A stretch of 64,000 nucleotides of DNA from an uncultured Monoglobus sp. (GCA_947625055.1 CANQMT010000006.1:1-64000); one strand, 5' to 3'. Positions 7,351-15,514 are shown, numbered from the stretch's first letter. The notes: generated by a model from the sequence alone, not told the origin. Made by a program: numbers and translations.

Positions 7351-7379
7351 ATTTTACCGCAAATAGGCGCGGGTGTCAA
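7351..7379 (-). promoter_or_regulatory. Promoter of pckG
   Basis: On the minus strand TTGACA (7379-7374), 17-bp spacer, TAAAAT (7356-7351). Confidence 0.85.
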
Positions 7380-7432
7380 ACAAATCGGGGAAACTTTGTT
7401 TTGATTTTCACAATATCTACACACGGAATAGA

Positions 7433-7466
7433 ATTGCACAAAAATCTTTTTTGATTTTTGTGCAAT
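7433..7466 (-). terminator. Stem-loop after the HTH regulator gene
   Basis: ATTGCACAAAAATC, loop of six T, GATTTTTGTGCAAT: a perfect 14-bp stem placed just after the stop of the minus-strand HTH gene. The outer T-run is poor, so termination is likely but not certain. Confidence 0.55.
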
Positions 7467-7478
7467 TTTACAAGCCCG

Positions 7479-7931
7479 TTATTTCAGTTTTTCCATCTCT
7501 TTTGAGTTCAAACACTCAAAGCCGCACTTCTCAATCAAATCGTTGGTTTCGTCAATGCTCTTTTGGCGGTTGATGCAGTTTATTATGACCGCATCGCGGC
7601 GGTCCCGGGCATAAAGGCTGCCGTTGTCGGTAAGCCGCAGCAGTTTCTGGGTTTCGTTAAGATCAAGCCCAAGCGCTATGGCATAGCTTATTATCCTGTC
7701 ACGGCTCGCCTTTTTGCTGCCGTCAAAATTGGCATAACCGCTGCGTGGAAGGTTGCATCGCTCTAACACTTCGGCTTTGGTTATGCCTTTCTCTTTCATG
7801 AGAATTTCAAAATAATTTCTTAAAAAATCTTTGCTTTTGTCAATGGTCTCGGCACGGTTCCGATTAAAATATCTGTCGATTTCGTCGGCTTCGACAAGCT
7901 CGTTTTCAAGCTCGTCCGTGGATTTATTCAT
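7479..7931 (-). CDS. HTH regulator of the kinase-associated type
   Basis: A 150-residue soluble protein. An XRE-like helix-turn-helix occupies about residues 40-95 (KEKGITKAEVLERCNLPRSG and a following recognition segment). The C-terminal part contains LLRLTDNGSLYARDRRDAVI, a signature I recall from HTH proteins lying next to Ser/Thr kinase genes in clostridial genomes. AGGAG lies 8 nt before ATG 7931; an in-frame GTG at 7940 is less well placed. It is divergent from the kinase gene, 92 bp away, so it may control that promoter or be a kinase substrate; both are inference. Confidence 0.75.
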   Translation of the reverse strand: MNKSTDELENELVEADEIDRYFNRNRAETIDKSKDFLRNYFEILMKEKGITKAEVLERCNLPRSGYANFDGSKKASRDRIISYAIALGLDLNETQKLLRLTDNGSLYARDRRDAVIINCINRQKSIDETNDLIEKCGFECLNSKEMEKLK

Positions 7932-7945
7932 GTTTATCACTCCTC

Positions 7946-7974
7946 TTGATAAATCTGTAAATTTATGTTAACAT
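7946..7974 (+). promoter_or_regulatory. Possible promoter of the kinase gene
   Basis: TTGATA (7946-7951), 17-bp spacer, TAACAT (7969-7974). The -10 box is only a 4/6 match and is part of a short palindrome (ATGTTAACAT). Confidence 0.4.
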
Positions 7975-8023
7975 AGTTTTATGAATATTTCAAGCGCTAT
8001 TGTTTGAAAGAGGGGGTGATGTT

Positions 8024-9226
8024 TTGAACCAATACAGAACGATCGATTATCTCGCCTCGACGCCCAATTCGGAACTGGAGCTCGCTTATGACGAGACAAA
8101 CAGACGCTTATGCGTAATAAAAAAAATAATAAACGGTGAAGTCGAGCCGTATCTTTCGTTTCTTGATATAAACCATCCGAATTTGGCGCGAATTTACGAG
8201 GTCGACACGCAAGACAACACGGTCGTTATGGAGTATGTTGAGGGCGCCGCGCTGCCGCCCGATCGGCTTATGAGCGAGAACGAGGTTCGCCGGATAGGCA
8301 TTTCGCTCTGCCTCGCCTTGGGCGAGCTGCATAAACGGAACATAATCCACAGGGATATAAAACCCTCAAACATAATCATGACCAACAACGGCAATATAAA
8401 AATAATCGACTACGGAACCGCGCGCGTCTATAAAGAGGGTAAGGGCGGAGACACAAGCATATTCGGTACCAAGGGTTACGCGCCGCCCGAGCAGTACGGA
8501 TTTGGCCAGACGGACTTTGCCTCGGATATTTATAATGTCGGCGTGACGATGCTCAGACTTCTTACCGGAGGCATAGACGAACAGTCTCTCAACGGATATA
8601 ACGGTGCGCTGAAGCCGATAATCAAAAAATGCATGAGCGTGGATCCGTCGATGCGCTTTTCCTCGGCGGATGAGCTGAGACAGGCGCTTTTGGGAGAAAT
8701 TCCGGCAACAGCGCATAAAAAGAGCAAATTTTATATAATATTCGTGGCCGCGATTGCAGTTTTGTGCGTGTTTGGAGTCTTGAGCAGTCTGCCCGGATTG
8801 GTGAAAAGTATATTAGAGCCGAATGCGGCCGAAACCAATATAGAAAGTTTGGCGGAGGCTATCGAGATCGACAGCTCCGGATTTAACGACGCCGTTTTTC
8901 CGTTGGGCGTATCTTCCGTCAGGGTTCAGCCTTATAAGTGGTCGAACGGGTACTCGTTGGAGGGATACTCTTTGAGATTATTTGCCAAGGTGACGCAGAA
9001 CAACCCGGAAATTGCGTCCGGAAGGGCTGTGCTCACGTTTGAGTTTCTTGACGGAAACGGAACGGTTTTGGGAAACGATCAGATATCAACCTATCTTGAT
9101 GCCGGAGAGTCTGACGTTATTGATGATATAATCAGCATTTCTTACGATGACGGAGCGTTTTGCTGCAACGGAGGGAAGGTAAGCAAAATCAAATTGACAA
9201 AGGCCGAGTTAACACCGTTTAATTAA
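8024..9226 (+). CDS. Membrane Ser/Thr protein kinase with an unusual outer domain
   Basis: A 400-residue Hanks-type kinase. Visible motifs: VIKK lysine (about 33), HRDIKPSN catalytic loop (109-116), DYG metal motif (129-131, instead of DFG), and APPEQYG. The Gly-rich ATP loop is not recognisable, as the N-terminus reads LASTPNSELE. A single membrane helix lies near 235-255, followed by about 140 outer residues that are not PASTA repeats and resemble the outer domain of the protein at 9696-10802. TTG 8024 is chosen because a GGGGGT site precedes it by 6 nt. Divergent from the HTH gene and followed by a terminator-like hairpin. Confidence 0.88.
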   Translation: MNQYRTIDYLASTPNSELELAYDETNRRLCVIKKIINGEVEPYLSFLDINHPNLARIYEVDTQDNTVVMEYVEGAALPPDRLMSENEVRRIGISLCLALGELHKRNIIHRDIKPSNIIMTNNGNIKIIDYGTARVYKEGKGGDTSIFGTKGYAPPEQYGFGQTDFASDIYNVGVTMLRLLTGGIDEQSLNGYNGALKPIIKKCMSVDPSMRFSSADELRQALLGEIPATAHKKSKFYIIFVAAIAVLCVFGVLSSLPGLVKSILEPNAAETNIESLAEAIEIDSSGFNDAVFPLGVSSVRVQPYKWSNGYSLEGYSLRLFAKVTQNNPEIASGRAVLTFEFLDGNGTVLGNDQISTYLDAGESDVIDDIISISYDDGAFCCNGGKVSKIKLTKAELTPFN

Positions 9227-9264
9227 AAAATTTTAAAAATTCACCCAACAGATGAACAATACAG

Positions 9265-9306
9265 AAAAAAGCCGTGCTATAATCACATTATGGCATGGCT
9301 TTTGTT
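9265..9306 (+). terminator. Terminator-like hairpin after the kinase gene
   Basis: AAAAGCCGTGC and GCATGGCTTTT form an imperfect stem over a 15-nt loop, ending in TTTTGTTG. Confidence 0.6.
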
Positions 9307-9393
9307 GTGGAATAATTCAAGGAATTACCGATTTGATAACATTGTCGGATTGTGTTAAATTTCATGTAGAAAAAAGCGGGGAGGGTTTAGGTT

Positions 9394-9663
9394 GTGAGCG
9401 GCAAACCTATCGAAAAAGAAGGTCTTAACGATGTGTATAAAGAGTTATGTGACTGTGTCGGTTTTGAGAATATGCTGAAAATATACAAACGCTTGAAAGG
9501 CAGCCAGATTACCTTTCCGCAGCGACTTTTTTCCGGCGGATATGTGAAGAAACAAGTCACAAAAAGATACGACGGCCACAACATAAAACAACTGGCGCGT
9601 GAGTATGAGTACTCTGAAAAATGGATCCGCCAAATGCTGAAGGACAGAAAAAATAAAAATTAA
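9394..9663 (+). CDS. Mor-family HTH protein
   Basis: An 89-residue protein built as a Mor/C-type transcription activator: an N-terminal helical dimer part (YKELCDCVGFENMLKIYKRL), the hinge motif GSQITFPQRLFSGGYV, and a C-terminal helix-turn-helix (IKQLAREYEYSEKWIRQML). Small free-standing Mor proteins are common in Firmicutes and need not be phage derived. GTG 9394 is preceded by GGAGGG with 8-nt spacing. It lies between the kinase and a membrane protein and is probably cotranscribed with the latter (33-bp gap). Confidence 0.8.
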   Translation: MSGKPIEKEGLNDVYKELCDCVGFENMLKIYKRLKGSQITFPQRLFSGGYVKKQVTKRYDGHNIKQLAREYEYSEKWIRQMLKDRKNKN

Positions 9664-9695
9664 AATTAAAATATTAAAACGGAGGTACATTTTAT

Positions 9696-10802
9696 ATGAA
9701 GAATCTGCATGAAGTGTTTGCAAAAAACAAAAAAGCGGTGATTATTACGGTTGTGGCGCTGATCATCGCTGCGGCGCTGGGCGGAATGTTCGCCTACCCA
9801 AAAATCAAACTGAATATGGCCGAAAAAAAGTATCAAGAAAACTTGACAAGGATCGCGGACAAAATTTCTCTGGACAACGGCGGTTACATATCGACGTCAA
9901 CCCCTTTAGGACTATCAGACTTTAAGCTGTACGGCGGCAATCTGGACGTCACAATATACAAAAACTCAAACTCGCCATGGGTCAGCAAGGTTTACATAAA
10001 GCTTCAGTTCCTCGATGAGAACAATAATCTGCTAGATGAAAAAGAATACTCGTCGGGCTACAACACATTGCTTGAGGGATCCAGATATAATTTGGAAACA
10101 CCGATTTATGACATGACCGGAGACGATTTCATTTTGAACGGAAAACCCGTCAGAAACATCAAGGTGGTTTCTCTGCGCGAGGAAGACGCGCTGAACGAGT
10201 TCAAAGACAGCAAATTTACAAGTCATCGCACCGAACTTGAAAGAATGCTCGAAAGCGGCGATGAGGCCGGTTTTTACACCAAGCTGGAATATTGTTTCTC
10301 GGAATACCCGCAGGACATTTTTCCGGACAAATATCAGATACTGGTATCTTTAGAGGCCAAGGCAAATGAAAAATTCGGCAAAAGCACATCTTATGCTGCG
10401 GCTGCTCCGACGTCGGCGCCCACCGCCGCCCCGACTCCAAATCCCGCTCCCGAGCAGACACAGGCTCAGCAAAATTCAAACTCATCGGGCGGAAACAGCT
10501 CAAGCGGCCTGATGGATAAAAATAATTCGGGCGAGGTTGCTTTAAACGGATTCACCGTAATCAGTCATGAGTCAAACGGAAACACTGTCACGGGAATTAT
10601 ACGAAACGATACGGGCGAGGAGGCCGAGGATGTATATATCGAGTTCTCGTTCTATGACGCAAACGGTGTTAAGCTCGATTATGAAGGCGACGCTTTTGTG
10701 GAAAATCTGCATCCGAACACCCAAGCTCATTTTGAACTAGACGAATATGAGATACCCGACGGTGCGGCGTATTATGAAATCATAGATATAGATACGTTCT
10801 GA
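9696..10802 (+). CDS. Membrane-anchored outer protein related to the kinase sensor region
   Basis: A 368-residue protein with one membrane helix (about 14-34) and the rest outside. Residues about 60-170 resemble the kinase outer region: both have an LG(L/V)S start, (Q/E)FLD(E/G)N(N/G) in the middle and NGKPVRNIK versus NGGKVSKIK near the end. A linker rich in Ala, Pro, Thr and Ser (about 230-275) leads to a C-terminal FxLYD-like beta domain (FTVISHESNGNTVTGIIRND, then VYIEFSFYDANG). GGAGG precedes the ATG. It probably acts at the cell surface with the kinase; its ligand is unknown. Confidence 0.65.
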   Translation: MKNLHEVFAKNKKAVIITVVALIIAAALGGMFAYPKIKLNMAEKKYQENLTRIADKISLDNGGYISTSTPLGLSDFKLYGGNLDVTIYKNSNSPWVSKVYIKLQFLDENNNLLDEKEYSSGYNTLLEGSRYNLETPIYDMTGDDFILNGKPVRNIKVVSLREEDALNEFKDSKFTSHRTELERMLESGDEAGFYTKLEYCFSEYPQDIFPDKYQILVSLEAKANEKFGKSTSYAAAAPTSAPTAAPTPNPAPEQTQAQQNSNSSGGNSSSGLMDKNNSGEVALNGFTVISHESNGNTVTGIIRNDTGEEAEDVYIEFSFYDANGVKLDYEGDAFVENLHPNTQAHFELDEYEIPDGAAYYEIIDIDTF

Positions 10803-10877
10803 TAAGACTTTAAAACCGCCTTGTCCGTATCAAAGGCGGAAAGCGCGCTTTTTGATCAGCAGTTTAATAAATTTCAC

Positions 10878-10914
10878 GCCGCGGAGGCGCTTAATGCCTC
10901 CGCGGCTTCTTCTT
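10878..10914 (+). terminator. Terminator at the end of the kinase module
   Basis: GCCGCGGAGGC, 7-nt loop, GCCTCCGCGGC, then TTCTTCTT: perfect 11-bp stem. Confidence 0.85.
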
Positions 10915-10948
10915 AAATCAAAAAAATTAAATTTTTTACAAATAACGG

Positions 10949-10977
10949 TTGCTTTTGCGAAGCGTTTATTTTATAAT
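10949..10977 (+). promoter_or_regulatory. Promoter of the TerB-like gene
   Basis: TTGCTT (10949-10954), 17-bp spacer, TATAAT (10972-10977). Confidence 0.65.
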
Positions 10978-11043
10978 TAACAGTAACGGGTAAAAATGAG
11001 TGTTCAGACGCTGCTTCGGCGTTTGGGAAAGGAGAAAAAGATT

Positions 11044-11445
11044 ATGTATTTAAACAGATTATCCGACGATCAGCGTCAGCCGTTTCTTGATTTGTGCATA
11101 CATGCGGCGATGACCAACGAGGACTTTGACCGCACCGAAAAGGAGCTTATCAAGCAGTATTGCGGGGAAATGGGTTTGACCGAGGTGAGGTACGAGCCCG
11201 AAAAGCCGTTTGACGAGGTTTGCGGCAAGCTTGCCGAATGTTCGGCGGCGGAGATCAAAATTATTATGCTGAACATCGCGGGTCTCATGCTTTCGGACAA
11301 TATTTATGATGAGAGCGAAAGGCTTTTTATGCGGACTCTTGCTAAAAAGCTGCGGCTGAGCCGTGACGATTATGAAGAAACGATAGATTTCGTTAAGCAG
11401 CTTACCGGCATACACGCGAATATCGAGCGTTTTTTGAAAAGATAA
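11044..11445 (+). CDS. TerB-like helical protein
   Basis: A 133-residue all-helical protein with the TerB-like pattern: two helical halves with acidic loops TNEDFDRTEKELI (about 24-36) and SDNIYDESERLFM (about 82-94), which in TerB folds bind a divalent metal. No membrane segment. AAAGGAG lies upstream of ATG 11044; an earlier in-frame ATG at 10996 has no ribosome site. It is a single-gene unit and its role is unknown; the match to TerB is by pattern, not by search. Confidence 0.6.
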   Translation: MYLNRLSDDQRQPFLDLCIHAAMTNEDFDRTEKELIKQYCGEMGLTEVRYEPEKPFDEVCGKLAECSAAEIKIIMLNIAGLMLSDNIYDESERLFMRTLAKKLRLSRDDYEETIDFVKQLTGIHANIERFLKR

Positions 11446-11697
11446 AAACTTCGTTTTTCGAATAATCCCGCCCTGTTGCGGCGGCCCGAACCCCCGCCGC
11501 TGCCGCTCCGCCAAAAGGCGGATCGAGTTAGGGGCAAGCCCCTAAAACCCATTTAAAAAAGCGGCCGCTTTAAAAATACAGCTTTTCCGCCTGCGGCAAA
11601 ACAAGCCAAAAGACGAGACGCGACGACAGCGCTCGGGTCCGGCGAGCGCAATTGGGCCGGGCTTCAAAAACTCGAAAAATACTTTTTAGACAAACTG
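11446..11697. other. Gene-free stretch with small palindromes
   Basis: Contains the short hairpin AAAAACTTCGTTTTT at the TerB-like stop codon (its core recurs near 32848), TTAGGGGC-AA-GCCCCTAA at 11528-11545, and AAAGCGGCCGCTTT. A short minus-strand reading frame here is arginine-rich and looks like translated GC-rich repeat. I see no gene. Confidence 0.6.
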
Positions 11698-11726
11698 AAA
11701 TCCCCTCTTGTGCGGAGGGGATTTTT
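11698..11726 (+). terminator. Terminator immediately upstream of the rpiB -10 box
   Basis: AAATCCCCTC, 7-nt loop, GAGGGGATTTTT. Confidence 0.8.
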
Positions 11727-11736
11727 GTGTTATAAT
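11708..11736 (+). promoter_or_regulatory. Probable rpiB promoter embedded in the terminator
   Basis: TATAAT at 11731-11736 is clear. The only base run at 17-bp distance is TTGTGC (11708-11713), which forms the terminator loop. Confidence 0.5.
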
Positions 11737-11777
11737 ATTTTTAATGAAAATATATTATATTTCGAGGAGGTTTTACT

Positions 11778-12221
11778 ATGATCGCGATAGGCAGCGACCA
11801 CGGCGGCGTTGTTCTCAAGGAGGCAATAAAAGAATTTTTGAAGCAGAACGGATATGAGTTCAAGGATTTCGGCACCCGTCCCGGAGAGCCGATGGACTAT
11901 CCCGACATTGCCGAAACGGTGGCAAACAGCATTGTATCGGGCGAATGTGAGAAGGGGATTCTGGTCTGCGGAACCGGCATAGGCGTTTCGATTGCGGCCA
12001 ACAAGGTAAAAGGCATCCGCGCCGCACATGTTGCCGACGTGTTTTCGGCCAAAATGGCGAAAGAGCACAACGACGCCCATATCATATGCCTGGGCGAGCG
12101 GATCACCGGCCCCGGACTTGCTCTTGAGATCGTGCGCGCGTATCTTGAGGCGGAACATCTCGGCGGACGCCACGCCAGACGGGTAGATAAAATCATGGCG
12201 ATAGAGGACAGACAAAAATAA
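11778..12221 (+). CDS. rpiB: Ribose-5-phosphate isomerase B
   Basis: Interconverts ribose 5-phosphate and ribulose 5-phosphate in the pentose phosphate pathway; relatives can act on allose or galactose phosphates. The 147-residue length is typical. Motifs: SDHGG at 8-12, CGTGIGVSIAANK with the catalytic Cys near 65, and EHNDAHIICLGER with the His that assists ring opening. GAGGAGG precedes the ATG. No sugar-specific neighbour genes are present, so a housekeeping role is most likely. Confidence 0.93.
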   Translation: MIAIGSDHGGVVLKEAIKEFLKQNGYEFKDFGTRPGEPMDYPDIAETVANSIVSGECEKGILVCGTGIGVSIAANKVKGIRAAHVADVFSAKMAKEHNDAHIICLGERITGPGLALEIVRAYLEAEHLGGRHARRVDKIMAIEDRQK

Positions 12222-12234
12222 AAAGGCATACGCG

Positions 12235-12275
12235 CTCCCGACGGTGAATATATCACTATCGGGAGTGATTTTTTT
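12235..12275 (+). terminator. Terminator of rpiB that contains the ribosome site and start of the next gene
   Basis: CTCCCGACGGTGA and TCACTATCGGGAG form a 13-bp stem with two mismatch or wobble positions, followed by GTGA and a T-run (12269-12275). The 3' arm ends in GGGAGTG, which is the Shine-Dalgarno of the next gene, and the T-run runs into its TTG start. Confidence 0.75.
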
Positions 12276-12942
12276 GAACCGGAAAAATGTTGCGGATTTT
12301 TTAAGGACCGCGCTTATCCCCGCCCACAGAACCATGTATGTGTGGGGCGGAGGCTGGCCCGGAAGCGGGGATCTCGGCAGAATTGGCCTTAACCCGAAAT
12401 GGGAGGAGTTTTTTGAAAAAAGCGGGCCCGATTATGATTTTAATTTGCACAGACACAAAAAAGAAAGCGGTCTTGACTGCAGCGGCTATGTGGGCTGGGT
12501 AATGACCAATTATTTCGGCGGCGGAAATTATGTCACGTTGGCCGAGAGGCAAGCCGAACTGTTTGCCGAGATCGGGCTCGGCGCGCTAATAAAAAATCCC
12601 CGCTGCTTTATGCCGGGGGATATTGTGTCCGGAAACGGACATGTTTACATCGCGGTCAAGCAGTGCGCCGACAACAGTCTGATCCTGCTGCACTCGAGCC
12701 CGCCGGGGGTCCAGCTCTGCGCGGCTTCGGCCCAAAGTGATTGCGGCGCCGCGCGTTTGGTGAAACGCTGTACCGAAAAATATTATCCCGAGTGGAATGA
12801 AAAATTCGGTTTCTGCGTCCGCGGCGCCGAATATATGCGGAACGTGAAGGCGTTCCGGTGGGATGAAAACATCATGCCCGATCCGGATCGCCTGTGCGCG
12901 CTTTCCTCCGAATGCGCGCTTAGAATATTATTTGAAAAATAA
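12274..12942 (+). CDS. NlpC/P60-like cysteine peptidase domain protein
   Basis: A 222-residue protein with the NlpC/P60 layout: MYVWGGGW near the N-terminus, the nucleophile motif GLDCSGYVGWVM near residue 70, and the His motif GHVYIAV near 120. Family members cut peptidoglycan peptides. No signal peptide is visible from the TTG 12274 start, so export is unclear and an intracellular role, such as recycling of wall fragments, is possible. The start is fixed by GGGAGTG with good spacing. Translation begins inside the upstream terminator. Confidence 0.75.
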   Translation: MNRKNVADFLRTALIPAHRTMYVWGGGWPGSGDLGRIGLNPKWEEFFEKSGPDYDFNLHRHKKESGLDCSGYVGWVMTNYFGGGNYVTLAERQAELFAEIGLGALIKNPRCFMPGDIVSGNGHVYIAVKQCADNSLILLHSSPPGVQLCAASAQSDCGAARLVKRCTEKYYPEWNEKFGFCVRGAEYMRNVKAFRWDENIMPDPDRLCALSSECALRILFEK

Positions 12943-12968
12943 TTATTCTGCTGTGCCGCCCGAGGGGT

Positions 12969-14261
12969 TTAGTGCAGTTTTCTGTTGTCTATGACGCGGA
13001 CGGCCTTGCCTTCGCTGCGGACTATCGACTTGGGTCTCAGCAGGTGCACCTTCGCCTTGATGCCGAGCGACGAATGGAGCTGGCTCTCCAGTTTGCGCTT
13101 CTCGGCGTCCACATCGCCCTTGAATTTGGGGCTCAGCTCAACATTGATGTCGAACGTGTCGGTGTTGTTCACGCGGTCAACCAAGATCTGATAGTTGGGC
13201 GAGACCTCAATGCTGTTCTTGAGCAGCACTTCCTCGATCTGCGACGGGAACACGTTCACGCCGCGGATGATAAGCATGTCGTCGGTGCGGCCCGCGGGCT
13301 TCTTCATTCTGACGTGAGTTCTGCCGCAGGGGCAGGGCGAGTAATCCAGCACGCACAGATCCCTTGTGCGGTAGCGCATCAGCGGCTGGCCTTCCTTGGT
13401 GACGGTCGACAGCACCAGCTCGCCGAACGAACCCTCGGGAAGGACTTCGCCGGTGTCGGGATCGATGATCTCGGGGATTATCATATCCTCGCAGATGTGC
13501 ATGCCCTGCTGCACCTCGCACTCATAGGACACGCCGGGGCCCATGATCTCGGTCAGGCCGTAAACGTCGTGGGCTTTGATGCCGAGCGACTCCTCGATCT
13601 CGTGGCGCATCTCCTCGGTCCACGGCTCCGCGCCGAAAATTCCGGCCTTGAGCTTGAGCTGGTTCTTAACGCCCATTTCGCGCACGGTCTCGCCTATGTA
13701 CATCGCGTAGGACGGCGTGCAGCACAGATGCGTCGTGCCCAGATCGCACATAAAGCGGATCTGGCGCTCGGTGTTGCCCGACGAGGTGGGGATCACCATT
13801 GCGCCGACCTTCTCGGCGCCCTGATGCGCGCCGAGGCCGCCTGTGAACAGTCCGTAGCCGTAGGACACCTGAACGATAGATCTGTTGTCGCCGCCTGCGG
13901 CTACCAACTGACGCGCGAAGCCGTTTGCCCACTGGTCAAGATCGGCGCGGGTGTAGCCCGAAACGATCTGCCGTCCCGTGGTGCCGGACGAGGCCTGAAT
14001 ACGCACGATGTCGCGCTTGGGCACCGCAAGCAGATCAAACGGATAATAGTCGCGCAGGTCCTGTTTGGTTGTGAAGGGCAGCTTTGAGAGGTCGTCGAGA
14101 GACTGTATGTCCTCCGGCTTTACGCCCGCGTCGTCCATGCGCTCGCGGTACATCTTGACATTCTCGTACATGCGCTTTACCTGCCATTTGAGTTTTTCAA
14201 GCTGGATCTCGCGAATTTGTTCGCGGTCCATGGTTTCAATTTCGGGTTGAAACATTGCCAT
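12969..14261 (-). CDS. paaK: Phenylacetate-CoA ligase family protein
   Basis: An AMP-forming acyl-CoA ligase that activates phenylacetate or related aryl acids. The 430-residue length fits PaaK. Motifs: ASSGTTGRQIVSGYT (ATP loop, about 90-105), SYGYGLFTGG, VYGLTEIMGPG (adenylate site), YRTRDL and GRTDDMLIIRGVNVFP near the hinge to the C-terminal domain. A Cys-rich CPCGR element is normal for the family. AGGAGG precedes the ATG. In anaerobes such ligases usually serve aromatic amino acid fermentation with indolepyruvate oxidoreductase; that partner is not in this window. Confidence 0.92.
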   Translation of the reverse strand: MAMFQPEIETMDREQIREIQLEKLKWQVKRMYENVKMYRERMDDAGVKPEDIQSLDDLSKLPFTTKQDLRDYYPFDLLAVPKRDIVRIQASSGTTGRQIVSGYTRADLDQWANGFARQLVAAGGDNRSIVQVSYGYGLFTGGLGAHQGAEKVGAMVIPTSSGNTERQIRFMCDLGTTHLCCTPSYAMYIGETVREMGVKNQLKLKAGIFGAEPWTEEMRHEIEESLGIKAHDVYGLTEIMGPGVSYECEVQQGMHICEDMIIPEIIDPDTGEVLPEGSFGELVLSTVTKEGQPLMRYRTRDLCVLDYSPCPCGRTHVRMKKPAGRTDDMLIIRGVNVFPSQIEEVLLKNSIEVSPNYQILVDRVNNTDTFDINVELSPKFKGDVDAEKRKLESQLHSSLGIKAKVHLLRPKSIVRSEGKAVRVIDNRKLH

Positions 14262-14299
14262 AACTTTTCCTCCTAAACGTATTATAATAAGGTAATATT

Positions 14300-14328
14300 A
14301 TTATATATTAAATATGATGTTTCGTCAA
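14300..14328 (-). promoter_or_regulatory. Promoter of paaK
   Basis: On the minus strand TTGACG (14328-14323), 17-bp spacer, TATAAT (14305-14300). Confidence 0.8.
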
Positions 14329-14340
14329 TTAATATTTTCT

Positions 14341-15483
14341 CTATTTCAAAAATTTAAGCATGAACCGGTTAAGGGACGGGCGTTTTATCTTGACCGCGCC
14401 CTTGGGGCAGAGCTCCTGACAGCAGAAGCATTTTATGCAGACCTTTTTGTCGATCACGGGTCTGCCGCTTTCCATTTTGATCGCCTTGGGCGGGCAGCAG
14501 CGGAAACATTCGCCGCAGCCGACGCACTCGGAAAGATTTATTTTCGGCCTCGAGGCCAGGACCTTCACCACAAAAGCGTTGAGCTTAGGCGGCAGCGACA
14601 CGACCTTGAGCAGATTGAAGTCGCTCTCCGGCTTCACAAAGTCGCCGAGGCCGAAAGAGGCGGGGTCGTCTCCCGTGACGTCGATCTCGTCCGGATCGAA
14701 CAGACCTCGGTTTTTCGCCTCTAAAACCGTGTCAACGTCCCGCGGCTCATAGCCGATCATTTTGCAGGCCGCGCAGTCGAGGGCGTGAAGGTTGGCGGCC
14801 GCCATAACAACGCCCGCGTCGCGCCTGTCGCCGTTGGTCGGGCCGTCTCCCTCCATGCCCCAAACGCCGTCCATTACCGCGAGCGTCGGCTTCACGCACT
14901 CGCACAGATCGACCAGCATCGCGCAGAAGGCCTTGCGCTCGTCCAGACGGAAGTGGAGCTCCGCCTTGTAGGTGCCGGGGACCGTGCCGAACAGATTTTT
15001 GACCGCGCCGCTGTAGCTTGTCATGGAGTGCGTTTTGAGCTTGGGCAGCGAGATTATCACGTCCGCGTCGAGGATTGGTTTTATGATCGGGAATTTTTTC
15101 AGCACAGCGCCTTCGGGATAGGGAACCTCCTCAAACGCTGTGTCATAGTTTATCACGGCGTTTGTGCCTTCCGCGGCTTCCAAGGCTCCGCAGGCGGTAT
15201 AGACCGATTTCAGCAGCGAGGCGTTATACGGCCCTCCGGGGCTCTCGGCCACGACGACCTTTCCGCCCGCCGTCTCGCAGAGCTTTATCATCGCCCGAAG
15301 GATCGCCGGGTGGGTAGTGACAGCCGCCTCGGGCCTGCGCCGCGAGACGTAGTTCGGCTTCAGAACCACCTTGTCGCCCGGCTTCACGAATTTTTCGATC
15401 CCGCCGATCAGGTCGAGCGATTTTTTGACCGCCTCATAAGCGCCCGAGTAATCCGCGCATTTTACAACCGATACCTTATCCAT
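14341..15483 (-). CDS. DUF362 protein with a C-terminal double ferredoxin domain
   Basis: A 380-residue cytoplasmic protein. Residues about 1-300 form a DUF362 domain (GDKVVLKPNYVS, SLPKLKTHSMTSYSGAVKNL, VMDGVWGMEGDGP). The C-terminus has two [4Fe-4S] motifs, CVGCGECFRCCP and CIKCFCCQELCP, about residues 320-365. The reaction of the family is not known; it is probably a redox protein. AAAGGAG precedes the ATG. It lies upstream of paaK on the same strand but each gene has its own promoter. Confidence 0.85.
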   Translation of the reverse strand: MDKVSVVKCADYSGAYEAVKKSLDLIGGIEKFVKPGDKVVLKPNYVSRRRPEAAVTTHPAILRAMIKLCETAGGKVVVAESPGGPYNASLLKSVYTACGALEAAEGTNAVINYDTAFEEVPYPEGAVLKKFPIIKPILDADVIISLPKLKTHSMTSYSGAVKNLFGTVPGTYKAELHFRLDERKAFCAMLVDLCECVKPTLAVMDGVWGMEGDGPTNGDRRDAGVVMAAANLHALDCAACKMIGYEPRDVDTVLEAKNRGLFDPDEIDVTGDDPASFGLGDFVKPESDFNLLKVVSLPPKLNAFVVKVLASRPKINLSECVGCGECFRCCPPKAIKMESGRPVIDKKVCIKCFCCQELCPKGAVKIKRPSLNRFMLKFLK

Positions 15484-15514
15484 TTGAGCACGCTCCTTTT
15501 GTTAATATGCTTTA

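Noticed and set aside
7946-7974. A strong promoter claim for the kinase gene
   Set aside because: The -10 box matches only 4 of 6 bases; kept as a low-confidence feature only.
9394-9663. Treating the Mor-type gene as a prophage marker
   Set aside because: No phage gene is near, and free-standing Mor-like proteins are common in Firmicutes.
11370-11552. A 60-codon minus-strand frame beside the TerB-like gene
   Set aside because: Arg/Gly/Ser-rich translation of repeat DNA that overlaps the end of a better-supported gene.
12972-14087. A 371-codon plus-strand frame
   Set aside because: Opposite paaK, which has full family motifs, promoter and ribosome site.
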